From positions 94,773-126,022 of the forward strand of contig NW_019775169.1 of NCBI RefSeq assembly GCF_001039355.2: 31,250 bases of DNA. Reading direction: 5' to 3'. Positions 18,755-29,100 of the stretch are shown here, in pieces. Made by a program: the position numbers and the translations under genes. Source of the DNA: Lingula anatina. Its lineage: Eukaryota > Brachiopoda > Lingulata > Lingulida > Lingulidae. The notes under the pieces are model-generated. The model was not told where the DNA came from, did no database searches, and was given only the letters and a program-made list of their open reading frames with translations. Within the stretch, counting starts at the first letter, position 1, and each line of letters starts with the position of its first letter.

Positions 18755-21700
18755 GTAAATCTGAAAAATAATAGGATTATATAAAAGGGATTTTAGAATT
18801 TATATTTTGCTAGAATAAATATAATATGAAATAACTAAATATGTTGTAAAAATTCAGCACACTCATTAGTGAAATGGAACAAATACGTAATTGATGAGTA
18901 ACCCAATATTTTGAAAAGATGATTCATTAATTTCTTATAATTTATTACTTGCTTAAAAAAATTATCTTTATTAACTTCAGAGCAAACATGGAAATTCTGT
19001 TCTCCATCCTCCCGAAGGGCAAGCACGGAAGAAAATTGAGTTTGAAGGACAGCAGCCTGGTCGCCGTGAAGCTGATGAGATAGAAGAAGTAGTTGACCAT
19101 CCTGGTAATGTCCAGCATATGAACCAGAGAGATGAAAAAGAAGAAGCTTTGCATAATGAAGAAAAAGAGCAAGAGAAACCCAAAGAGTATGGGCCACAAG
19201 CAACACTTAGACCAGGAACCATGGGCAACTTTGAACCTGAAACTAGGCCAAAGACTGGACCAGGTACTGAATAAGGAGTACAAAACTGAAGAATGCTTTA
19301 CATTTGGATACTTATTTCAAATTTTTTGTTAACCATCTGATTGTTTTAAGGTCACCTACTCCATTATTTTGTCAAAATGCCATTGCTTGTTCAGAAAACG
19401 GCAGCTTTTGAAGCATGTACCAAATTAAAGAAAACCCTAAGCATAAAAGCAGTAACAGTTTAATTAAGGTGATTATGTAGATTTTAAAGAATACTCATGT
19501 TCGTATAACTGAGAATTCTACCATTCATCAGTTGGAGCAACAGTCAATCAACTTGCGATGTACATGATAAATAATAGTGTACTCCTGTAAAAAGACATAC
19601 AAAATGTATTAAGTGTATTTCCAGTGCATGTTTACCTAACTCATATAAACTAGTAAAATATGTTCTAGAGTGACATAATATCCTATAATTGCAGGAGAGA
19701 TGGGGGAACCTGTATATGTGAGCATGTCTGAAAAAGCAGCGGCTGACAGAGCAATCAGAGAATTTGGTTTCAATATGATTGCAAGTGATAAGATTGCCAT
19801 GGATAGAAACATCCCAGATACAAGACCAGATGAGTAAGTTGTGATTCTTTCCAGATATTTTCCTTTCTCCATTACAAGTCTTTTGTATGTTCAAGATGTG
19901 TATGATGTAAATAAATGAAGTCTTGCGAAAAACCTTCATTAATCCTGCACATGGTAAGGTTGCACTTTGATACACATAATTGTAAGGGGCACACCCTGAA
20001 AAGTGCTTTATTTTGGGAGTGTGGCACCCCCTCTATAGATTGATCCAAATCATTCATCATTCAAGGGGTCATAATGATAGAACGTGTATAGAGGGGCAAT
20101 ATGTTCACTGATATTTGGACTTCAGCTGCTAACATTACAGTACTGTCAATGAGCAAGTGTTTACTGTGTAATAAAGAATTAAATAACACTGCTTGAAAAG
20201 CTTGAAAACTTATACTAGTACTTCTTAATATGGAAAGATGGCAACCTCACATCTGTCATTGTGATTGGACCATATAATAATGATAATAATGATAATAATT
20301 TACAATTACAACCAAAAGGTAATTAAATTTTTTTTCAGGTGTAAGTACTGGCAGTATCCTGAGAAGTTGCCCACTGCCAGTGTCATCTTGGTTTTTCACA
20401 ATGAGGGCTTCAGTACTCTAGTGAGAACAGTTCACAGTGTCATTAACACTAGTCCCCCTCATCTGCTGCGGGAAGTGGTCATGGTGGATGACTTCAGTGA
20501 CAAAGGTAGGTATGATTGGACACATCACAAGTCGGTAAGGTGTATGTGGCACACGTGGGTGCTGACCACGTCTGGCTGACATGTCGTGTTATTTGACTTA
20601 CACTACGGTGGATGTCTACAACAATGGACCCATTCCTGGTGCAACTCACATTTATGAGTGCTCTGTGTAAATGTGAGTTATGCTATGGCTTTATTGCTTG
20701 TTCTTAACATCTGCTGTGGTATGGAATATTATTGATTGAAAAAAAATGGTTAGGACTTTTTCAATATGAATTTCCAAATGGGATCATAGTCTATTTAAAA
20801 TTTAATAAGAGTGTAGAATATCTCTATCAAAGTTGTTTCTTTGATATAGACTTTGATGCAAGCATTGAAAAAATTTAAATTACATAACAACTGTGCTAAG
20901 TCTTCATACGTAAACATTATATTACTTCCATATTATATCAATTTGAAGTGTTGACATCTAAAATCAAGTGAACCCTAATGGACATGACTTATTAAGGCTT
21001 TTAGAATTGTTTGAGAAAATTACAACTTTGTCAATTTCAGAGCATCTGCAAGGAAAACTGGAGGATTACCTTCTGAAAAATTTTAGAGATCAAGTCAAGT
21101 TGTATAGAAATTCCAAGCGAGAAGGTCTCATTCGCACTCGTACTTTAGGAGCAAAGTATGCTAAAGGAGATGTTATAGTGTTTCTGGATGCACATTGTGA
21201 ATGTAATAAAAACTGGCTTGTCCCTCTGTTGGCCAGAATAGCATATGACAGGTCAGTAAATATCAGGAAAAAGAACACTATTCTTTTGCAAATGTTTTTC
21301 AAATCCAAAATCTCAGTGATACTTTAAAGAAATGGCCTTTTTTCTATTTAGGAAAATGGAGCTCTTCATCTGTTAAGTAATGAACGTAACTACTCGTAAA
21401 TATCACAAGATATAACGTTTAGATATATTTACTTGCGACATATCCCAGTTTGAGAGTTTAAGAAATTCAACCCTTTGTCAGTGTGCCTGATTTTTGAGGT
21501 AATATAGTCATCATTGACACTCTAAAACTTGGACTTATATATGCTGAAAGTTTATTTTAATCAAGTTTTCTAAAGATAGATGTGAAGAGACATGTCATAA
21601 TTGGTAGGAAATATGTTGAGCATTAGCAAACAACTTCATCAGCTTTAACTCACTTTTTCTTTATTTCAGAACAATAATGGCTGTACCTATAGTTGATGGC

Positions 21701-24500
21701 ATAGATTGGAATAATTTCCGCTATCACTCTGTTTATGGCAGTTCTGGGGACCATAGAGGAATATTTGAATGGGGATTTTTATATAAAGAATCAAAAGTTC
21801 CTGATAAAGAACTTGCTCGAAGAGAGCATTCCAGTGAACCTTATAGGTAAGAAAAAATTGCCAACTTTTTTGCCATTTTGTCAAAAAATAGTTTTGAATA
21901 GTCAATAATTAGACATGCTTTACAAGGAGCATTTTTGGTACAAAGTATTCAAGCAGACCATTTAGAAAAAAAAAAAAACATAAACGCTATGCTTTGTAAA
22001 GGAAACAGTCTGACAGGTATTGTTTCTTCATTGTCATTAACAAGAAAACATAAACTTAATTTTTAGTTTTTTGAAATGATAATTACATTGCAGGTCTCCA
22101 ACACATGCAGGCGGATTGTTTGCAATGGACAGAAAATACTTCTTTGAATTAGGAGGTTATGATCCAGGAATGATGATATGGGGTGGCGAAAACTTCGAAC
22201 TTTCTTTTAAGGTGAGGTTGAAGACATATTACACTAGAAAACATTTTTATGGTAAATGTATATATGCTTTTACTGTGAAATGCTTAAATTGAAACACTTA
22301 AGCTAAAGAAAATTTGAAGTTGTTTGAAAACAGTTGGTAATAGGCGATTCTTTTTTTAAAATGAGCAATTAGGCTGAAAATGCAAAAATGTATCAAAGTG
22401 AACAGAATCCTTAATTCTACAAAACGGCACATTTTTTAAATAAGTCATTTGAGTGAATTTATGAAGTCTTAGCATGGTACAGGACACCAATAAATGTATT
22501 TTAGGGCATAGATACTAACATAAAGTACAATATCTTTCCAGATTTGGCAGTGTGGTGGGAGTATTGAATGGGTGCCATGTTCTCATGTAGGTCATGTCTA
22601 CAGGAATCATATGCCATATGGATTTGGAAATATCGATGTGAAGATTCCAGTTGTTTTACTTGTAAGTATTTTTCAATGGAGCGAAACGATTCCCTGTCTG
22701 TGAATCGAAAACTACCTTTAGGAAAGTTATTTGTTTGATCTGTTATTTAATCAAGATTTGAAGTAGATCGACATAATATAAACAAACCATCTATGTATCT
22801 TTTTGTGTTAATTAAAAAAAAATTGATTTGCATTTCTTTCAGAATTATATGAGAGTTGTAGAAGTTTGGTTAGATGATGAATTCAAGGAGTATTTTTACA
22901 CCCGTGAGCCTACCATCAGGGGATACCCAATTGGAAATATTTCTGAACAGCTGGAGTTTAAGAAAAAACACAATTGTAAAAGTTTCAAATGGTTTATGGA
23001 TAATATTGCATATGAAATATATGACCGTTTCCCACCACCTCCACCAAACAAGAAATGGGGCGAGGTGAGTAATAAAACTTGAAAATGTCTCAGAAAGTAT
23101 GATTTCCTGGATTAACTGTGTTAAGGAGCATGTGACATTACATTACAATAAGTAAGCTCAGATAGTTGGAAGAAAAATGAAAGTGAACGGTTTAAAATAT
23201 GTTACACATGTATGTAAAATATTTAGTCATTGTTGAAATGGTAGGTTGGGATTGTGGCAGTTGTAAAGGGCATTTTTAGTGTGTGTTCAAATCTCTATAC
23301 TAGTAAACAGTGTTAGAAATTAAGGCTGGACCATCTGCCCGGGGCAGACAACTTTCAGAACGGGCAGAGAAGTTTTCCCACCCGGCAGGCATTCTAGCCA
23401 GCTAATTTTCAAGATGGCTGAGCTATCGGTCCAGCAACTTATTTTCCTAAGAGGCAAACACTGCTAGTAAATAAATTCTTTTTTTGTTTGATCATTAAAA
23501 TGTTATATTTTTCTTTCCTCAGTTTAAAGAAAAGAATGGTCGCCTGTGCTGGGACACTATGGGAGGTCAAGTGGGAAATACTGTGGGCCTCAGTATGTGC
23601 CACCATTTTGGAGGAAACCAGGTATGGGATTGAATGTTGTAAACTGTATTGTTAAATATTTGGATTGTCTGAGAGCAACCAAACTGAAAGGATACACAAG
23701 GGTTGAACATGATCTACAGTAGTGTTTATAGTTTACACAACATAATACCCAAATTGGACATTTTAGAATGATGTCTTTATAAAATTTGATTCTTATTTCA
23801 GCTGTTTAGACTGAATACCAAAGGTCAGTTAGCAGTAGGAGAGCGGTGCATTGATCTGTCTGGTGGGCAACCTAAAGTTATCTTCTGCTCAGTAATGCCA
23901 ACTGGACCATGGGACTTTGATGAGGTAGGTAAAACCTTTATGCTCTGGTAAAGGGTTACATTTTACTGAGGAAATATTGTGTTTGGCCAGTTTGATCAAA
24001 GCTGTGGTATATTTCTTTTTTGCACAACAGGTTACTATGCAGGACTGTTTCAGAATTATTCTATGAGCAGTGCATAATTGTTTGATCCATATTTTACACG
24101 GGTTTCTTTAAGTAGAGTTTGAATAATATATTATTGACAGTGGCAGATTTATTGTTATACGATTTCCAGATCATTCTCATTTTTAAGAAAAGAAACTGTA
24201 GCAATGTGCAGAATTTTTATAAAATGGTTCAGCGTGGCATTTCAGTAAAAATTTTTTTAGGGATAAGGCTCTCCTTGGATATAAACATTTTCTGTTTTTG
24301 CCCCCGTCTCTTATACAGCATGCTAAAGTTTTAATCAGTACATGTCTGTATTTCAGTCAACTCACCAGGTAAGGCACAAGACAAGGGGTCAGTGTGTCCA
24401 GGCAGATGGGCAAAATATGAAGCTGGTCATGGCAGCATGTGACGCCTCATTGGGAAACCAGAAGTGGGAAATCAACGAAATCCAAACCTGGAAACGGTGA
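18623..24500 (+). CDS. GALNT7: Polypeptide N-acetylgalactosaminyltransferase 7, complete, 12 coding exons
   Basis: The enzyme transfers GalNAc from UDP-GalNAc to Ser/Thr in the Golgi. GALNT7 acts mainly on peptides that already carry GalNAc. Joining the 12 exons listed separately gives 644 residues; vertebrate GALNT7 is about 657. Order: short cytosolic tail, signal anchor at about 11-26, Glu/Lys-rich stem to about 140, GT27 catalytic domain at about 185-520, and ricin-type lectin domain at about 532-640. Key residues are DXH (D290-A-H292), the Mn-ligand His in VGH (427) and WGGEN (399-403). Assignment to GALNT7 rather than another GALNT rests on [12 protein letters not shown] in the stem, [11 protein letters not shown] before the catalytic domain, NYMRVVEVW and [13 protein letters not shown]. 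These specific blocks are shared with GALNT7. All splice phases agree and there is no frameshift. It is convergent with ADCY10. Confidence 0.93.
18981..19263 (+). CDS. GALNT7: GALNT7 coding exon 2 (stem)
   Basis: The exon runs from acceptor TTAACTTCAG|AGCAAA to donor GGACCAG|GTACTG, phase 0 to phase 1. It encodes a low-complexity, Glu/Lys-rich stem ([19 protein letters not shown]) and then [12 protein letters not shown], a short block conserved in GALNT7. Confidence 0.9.
19695..19833 (+). CDS. GALNT7: GALNT7 coding exon 3
   Basis: The exon runs from acceptor TATAATTGCAG|GAGAGA to donor GATGA|GTAAGT, phase 1 to phase 2. It contains [20 protein letters not shown], the pre-catalytic 'S(D/E).I.LDR..PD.R' signature of GalNAc-transferases. 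Confidence 0.92.
20339..20505 (+). CDS. GALNT7: GALNT7 coding exon 4 (start of GT27 domain)
   Basis: The exon runs from acceptor TTTTTTTTCAG|GTGTAA to donor GACAAAG|GTAGGT, phase 2 to phase 1. It encodes [20 protein letters not shown] and the VMVDDFSDK nucleotide-sugar-binding segment. Confidence 0.95.
20643..20679. repeat. Perfect 12-base inverted repeat (hairpin) in GALNT7 intron 4
   Basis: AACTCACATTTA at 20643-20654 is exactly complementary to TAAATGTGAGTT at 20668-20679, with a 13-base loop. It could be the core of a degraded inverted-repeat element or an RNA hairpin. Confidence 0.7.
21041..21251 (+). CDS. GALNT7: GALNT7 coding exon 5 (DXH motif)
   Basis: The exon runs from acceptor GTCAATTTCAG|AGCATC to donor TATGACAG|GTCAGT, phase 1 to phase 2. 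It encodes [20 protein letters not shown] and the metal-binding FLDAHCE block. Confidence 0.95.
21670..21846 (+). CDS. GALNT7: GALNT7 coding exon 6
   Basis: The exon runs from acceptor TTTATTTCAG|AACAAT to donor CCTTATAG|GTAAGA, phase 2 to phase 2. It encodes [20 protein letters not shown], then [15 protein letters not shown] and the catalytic-loop EPYR start. Confidence 0.95.
22094..22211 (+). CDS. GALNT7: GALNT7 coding exon 7 (Gal/GalNAc-T motif)
   Basis: The exon runs from acceptor TTACATTGCAG|GTCTCC to donor TTTAAG|GTGAGG, phase 2 to phase 0. It encodes [20 protein letters not shown] and [14 protein letters not shown], the most conserved catalytic motif of the family. Confidence 0.96.
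22542..22661 (+). CDS. GALNT7: GALNT7 coding exon 8
   Basis: The exon runs from acceptor ATCTTTCCAG|ATTTGG to donor TTACTT|GTAAGT, phase 0. It encodes [20 protein letters not shown], including the metal-ligand His. The following [19 protein letters not shown] segment differs from the corresponding loop in vertebrate GALNT7. Confidence 0.95.
22843..23064 (+). CDS. GALNT7: GALNT7 coding exon 9 (end of catalytic domain)
   Basis: The exon has 74 codons between TTCTTTCAG|AATTAT and GGCGAG|GTGAGT, phase 0. It encodes [19 protein letters not shown] and [20 protein letters not shown], followed by a proline-rich linker. Confidence 0.96.
23523..23621 (+). CDS. GALNT7: GALNT7 coding exon 10 (lectin alpha repeat)
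   Basis: The exon has 33 codons between CTTTCCTCAG|TTTAAA and AACCAG|GTATGG, phase 0. It encodes [26 protein letters not shown], the first ricin-type repeat. The usual C-hydrophobic-D is present as CWD. Confidence 0.94.
23802..23924 (+). CDS. GALNT7: GALNT7 coding exon 11 (lectin beta repeat)
   Basis: The exon has 41 codons between CTTATTTCAG|CTGTTT and GATGAG|GTAGGT, phase 0. It encodes the second lectin repeat with ERCIDLSGG and GPWDFDE; the CID carbohydrate-binding motif is intact here. Confidence 0.94.
24357..24500 (+). CDS. GALNT7: GALNT7 coding exon 12 (lectin gamma repeat and stop)
   Basis: The acceptor is GTATTTCAG|TCAACT. The exon has 47 codons and a TGA at 24498-24500. It encodes [20 protein letters not shown] with the terminal NQKWEI (QXW) motif. 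The C-L-D triad is replaced by CVQ, so this repeat may not bind sugar. Confidence 0.94.
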   Translation, partial: STHQVRHKTRGQCVQADGQNMKLVMAACDASLGNQKWEINEIQTWKR

Positions 24501-25785
24501 ACTTTGTGATTCTTAGTAAAGTGGTCAGTCTGTTGGAGAAGATGGGTTGTTGGATGATAAACGTAATATTTTTTGCTGACTGCAAACCATTGCCGGTATT
24601 TTTATATCTCTAGGGAGTTGTTTACACCACCAAATCCAAGTTGTCATACAAAAGATGTAGTATAATTGAATTAATGTTTCATTCTAGTCATTAATTGAAG
24701 GTGCCTCAATACCCATCTTAAATTTATATGTGCAAGTTGTGTTGTGTATAAAAAAAAACAGCAGTTTTGTGAAGATTTGCATATAGATTGACATGCTGAG
24801 ATACTTTTTATGCAAGTATTATAGTTTCTTTGAGAGGTATTGGTTCCCATTTAATGTAGTCGACTGTACAGTATGCTAGAAGACTAACAGTATAAGGTGC
24901 AATATATCACATATTGAACTGTGTTTAGGCCATCAAATGGCATTTAGATGTAGACAAACTTCAAGTATAATATGCTTAACACAGAGACAGGGAAAATTTC
25001 AGTACTGCACCGTCATATGTGATTTATTGGAAAATGGCCCTAGGCTGTTTGGTTTGCTGTAGTTATTATTTTAATGGGATGGGTAAGATGTAGATTTTTA
25101 GAGAATTTATTTATTAAGACCTGTAATAAAATGATCTCTGTTTGTTGTGGGGATTAGGACTGTTGTTAATGTACAATTGCATATACATGTATAGAAATAC
25201 AAATAAGGTGTAATGTAAAATACTTTTAAAACATGCACATGACTATTATTTTTTCACTCGTACACACCTGGCACACATGAACTAGAAGCAGCACATCAGA
25301 AATACAGGGCACATTACACAGCTAGATTATGTTAATAGAGGTGACACAGGTAAAAAGTTTCCCATGATGACTACACTTTTATATCAACCAGTGTGTTAAA
25401 CTGATTGTGAAAATCTGGTATTGTACAAAAGACATTCTGTTAATTACATGACTGCATGATATAAAAAGCAATTGCTTTTTAACTAAGCAAAGATATACAA
25501 GAGATAGAGTTTCATGTCAACTGTATTGTTATTCTGACAAGATGGGTAGTCTAAATGTTCAGCCTATCGAGTTTAGTGTAGTTCAGATTGTGTAGAATAA
25601 TCCTGTCACATTTGATAAGAAATATTTTAATGTGTTGGGATTTTAGAAAGTAAAATATAATTGTGCTATTAAAATAGATGTTGGAATAGCTACTTATGTA
25701 CAGAAGGAAGAAGACGAATTTATATATATGGGTTTTATGTGATATTTTTTATTGTACAGGTGATGGTCCTTATATATAATGTACA

Positions 25786-25791
25786 TTTATT
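25786..25791 (-). promoter_or_regulatory. Candidate poly(A) signal of ADCY10
   Basis: TTTATT on the given strand reads AATAAA on the minus strand, about 250 bases after the ADCY10 stop. A second one lies at 25748-25753. Both are to the left of the distal GALNT7 signal, so the two transcripts may overlap tail to tail. Confidence 0.4.
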
Positions 25792-25846
25792 TCATCAACA
25801 TGTTTTGCCAAATAGAAAACATCTGTTAAAAAGTTTTGTTTATGGG

Positions 25847-25852
25847 AATAAA
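25847..25852 (+). promoter_or_regulatory. Candidate distal poly(A) signal of GALNT7
   Basis: AATAAA follows a T-rich stretch (GTTTATGGGAATAAAATTG). It is one of three candidates; the other two are 25125-25130 and 25919-25924. Confidence 0.4.
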
Positions 25853-26038
25853 ATTGTTTAAACAGAACACATCAAGTTATTTTGCTTCAATATGTAAAAG
25901 AAAAGCTATGAAAATGAAAATAAAACTGATAAAAACTATTATCACAAAAATCCTTCTTTGAAAATAGCTCACAGACAATACTTCATTAAGATCAAAGCAA
26001 TGACTTGTGGAGTCTAGCAATAAGTCTTATGAGGGGTT

Positions 26039-26188
26039 CTAAGCAGTATTCGGTGTCACAGATGACAGTGGCAGAGAGAACCTCACACTAGCTGCAGTTC
26101 CAGTGCTGTCTATGGACTGAACTCTGGTCACACCTCCCTGCATCCAGAATGCGTTCTCATGATCAGCATACGCTGGGTCAAACCATAC
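26039..26188 (-). CDS. ADCY10: ADCY10 last exon
   Basis: The acceptor is AATATTTCAG|GTATGG, and the exon has 49 codons and a TAG. It encodes VWFDPAYADHENAFWMQGG and a Ser/Thr-rich tail. 'W(F/Y)' just after the preceding exon matches the sAC C-terminus. Confidence 0.85.
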   Translation of the reverse strand, partial: VWFDPAYADHENAFWMQGGVTRVQSIDSTGTAASVRFSLPLSSVTPNTA

Positions 26189-29100
26189 CTGAAATATTAA
26201 ATTAAACAAATGGTACAATTGTGCATTGCTAATTTTTTTCCTCTTTGTTTGGTACTTTGATAAAAACTGGCCCAGTGTCATTTAAATGAAGTAGAATATC
26301 AGTTTAATGAGCATAATTTTTCATGAAACAGTAACAGTAAATAGTTGGTGAAAATTGGCTGAAATATTTCGTTGAAATGTACATCCTACCTTCTGAGACC
26401 AAGCAGCCCACTCTGTTTCCAGAATGTTCCCCATGGCACTGCTGACAGTTTCACACTGTGTCAGCAATTTTTTAGCCCTCTGTAGATTACCTTTCAGAGC
26501 ACTGAGGTATGCTTCCATATGTAACATACGAGGCTGAAGGACTTGAAGCATTCCAACTTGCTTCTGAAGGCTTTTTAATGACTAGAAAAATGAGCATATA
26601 ATCTGAATAAACTTTAAAGATAAATGCATTTGGTAAATTTGTATTCTTAGTCTCTTATCATGAAGGGATGGTCCTGTATAAAAGATCAATGTTACTACAT
26701 CAACCTTGTAATTTAAATAAATATATTTATATCAAGAAAGAAAAAAAACATTTGACACTCCAACCAATCCATTGTAGATGTAGATCTATATGAAATTTAC
26801 CTTTTGTGCCTTTTTGAGAAGTGCATCAGCAAATGGTCTTTTACCAGCCTTATTGGCACAAAGCAGACGACATTCACACATCTTCACCATGGCATAGACA
26901 GTCCTGAAGCAGGTGACAGTTTCCTGAATTTGAGGCTGACATTCCAGAGCTTTCTCAAACCAGGTATCTGATTCTTTCCAATGGTTAATTCTCGCAAACC
27001 TGCAGGAAAAAATTATGATCAGTGATGTGGTGTGCTAGGGACTGCAGCTGTAATATCCTCAAATACTTTTCTTTTGCTCTGAGTTGAGAAGAAAAAACAT
27101 GCTATAAGAAATACTAATGCATTACTGTATAACTATTTTGGTTCTATATATGAAAGGTGCAGGTATATTAGTATACATTTTCAAACTGATAATTTGCTGG
27201 AAGACATTTTTTATGTAGGGGTCAAATGAGAAGGATGGAAAATGAAAAAAGCAGAGTAAAATGTACCAGAGAGCCAAGTCTACAGCCAGGTAAAAGCATA
27301 TACCCTTGTCTCTCTGGAGGTTGGGATCTTTTATTGCAGTGACACAGAAGTCCACACAGTGTTTGAAAGGACGCACTAGGTAACCTACAGTGAACACAGA
27401 GAAAAATACAGTAAAAAAGACAAAAGTACATTTCTTAAGCAGCTACAAATATATGAAAAAATAAGCAAAATGACAAAAAATAGAAAAGGTCTCAAACATT
27501 TTTCACTTACTTGCACTGATTTGGTTGGAAAATGAGCTGGAAAAGAATTTAATACAACAATGTCTTGGACAAATCTTCCTAGGATATAACAGGTTATGGT
27601 TCTTACCTGCATCTAATCCTACGTCCAAGCAACCAGCAATAAAATATGCACTTCCTAGTGGATTGTTGGACATGATTGCAACTGATTCAAGTTGTTCCAG
27701 CACTGTTTCACACTCCGAAATACTGAAAAACAAGGCATTATATTATGTCATTAATTTCATAGGTTACCATATTGTTTAGATGCCTTCACAGCATTCTCTC
27801 TGTCAGTAAATATCTAGCACAATTGCAAGCTGACAAACCTAAAAGAAACAACCCCTTTATGTCTCTACCTCTATTCAAATAAAAAACTGTACTCCTCGCC
27901 ATCAGGTATAGAAGCAGAGCACAATGCATCATCATCATCATCAAAATTTTACATATTTTCTATTACAAAACCCATAACAGAACTAAGAGCTACATGCTAA
28001 AAACTTCATTAACCAACAAAATCAAGAAAATTCTCAATATGTTCCAAACTAAGATTTGGCTAAAAAAATTACAACCATTCTTCTCTCTCTAGTTTCAGCA
28101 GATCTTCATAGAGTTTTTATTTAGTTATTAAAGTAATTACCACCATGCTCACTTCTAGATTCTGCTTGCAAACTACAGAATAATGCAAGTTTGCATACGG
28201 TACACCTTTTTCACAAGAACTTTACCGATCTAAGTACAGCAGTGCAGATGCCTGGGATGGCCAAATCTCAACCTCCATATCCTGACTTCTCAGCATTTCA
28301 GCAATAACTTTGGCAGATCCCCCTAAAGGATTCAATACTAATATTGCAATGATGTCAGCATGCACTTCTAAGCAGTAAAGCAATTATAAAAAAAAAAAAA
28401 AGCTGCAGATGTTCTGACAAAATAACTTTCTTTATGGCAAGGATTACAAATGCACTAAAATGTACCTAGTTTGAATTGATCTTGTGGTAGTCTTTTTCTT
28501 TTTTAATAGTAATTTCAGAAAAAAAAAAATGCCCATCTGACACTTATTTCATGCACAAATTGTGAAAAACATGACCAACTGTACATCTATGTATTAAGTG
28601 ATCATTTAGGTTTGCAACTTTGCCTTTCTTTAGATGAGAGATGAGTGGGACATACCGCTCTCTACAGCTCCTTGAATGTCCCCATTTGCCAACCTAGATT
28701 CCAAGCATGTGCAGAAAACATTTGCTACTACAACCAAGTTGTCTGGGGTAAAGTCTGAACACAGGATATTCGCACATCTAAATAAGCAAAAGAAGGAATA
28801 ACAGAAAACACAGATATTTCTTTTATATAGCATACTTAATAATATCAGTTTTTAAAAAAATTTGGTAGAATGGTACTAAAGTCAGTATTTAATTATTATT
28901 TACAAAAAACTGGAAGTCAAACAATTTACTCTTTTATTTATCTAAAATAGGGGTACTTGGCCTCGAAAGTCTGATCATTATACTTACCTTTTCAGTGCCA
29001 TAGCCTCATATTTTTTGGCAAGACCTCTCCATTTCTTCAATCTGCAGCAGTCCATCATACAGGTGTATGCTACAACCAGCTGAAAATGCAACAAATATTT

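Larger units (their letters stand above)
24501..25860 (+). other. GALNT7 3' untranslated region (probable)
   Basis: This is about 1.3 kb of AT-rich sequence without exons. Possible plus-strand poly(A) signals AATAAA occur at 25125-25130, 25847-25852 and 25919-25924, so alternative 3' ends are possible. The extent is inferred. Confidence 0.5.

Noticed and set aside
18835-19283. Overlapping minus-strand open frames of 83-123 codons
   Set aside because: They are antisense shadows of GALNT7 exon 2, whose plus-strand frame joins its neighbours in phase.
23325-23460. Possible SINE in GALNT7 intron 9 (GCCCGGGGCAGACAACTTTC region)
   Set aside because: It shares a few words with 2590-2880 but I see no tRNA-like promoter boxes, tail or target duplication.
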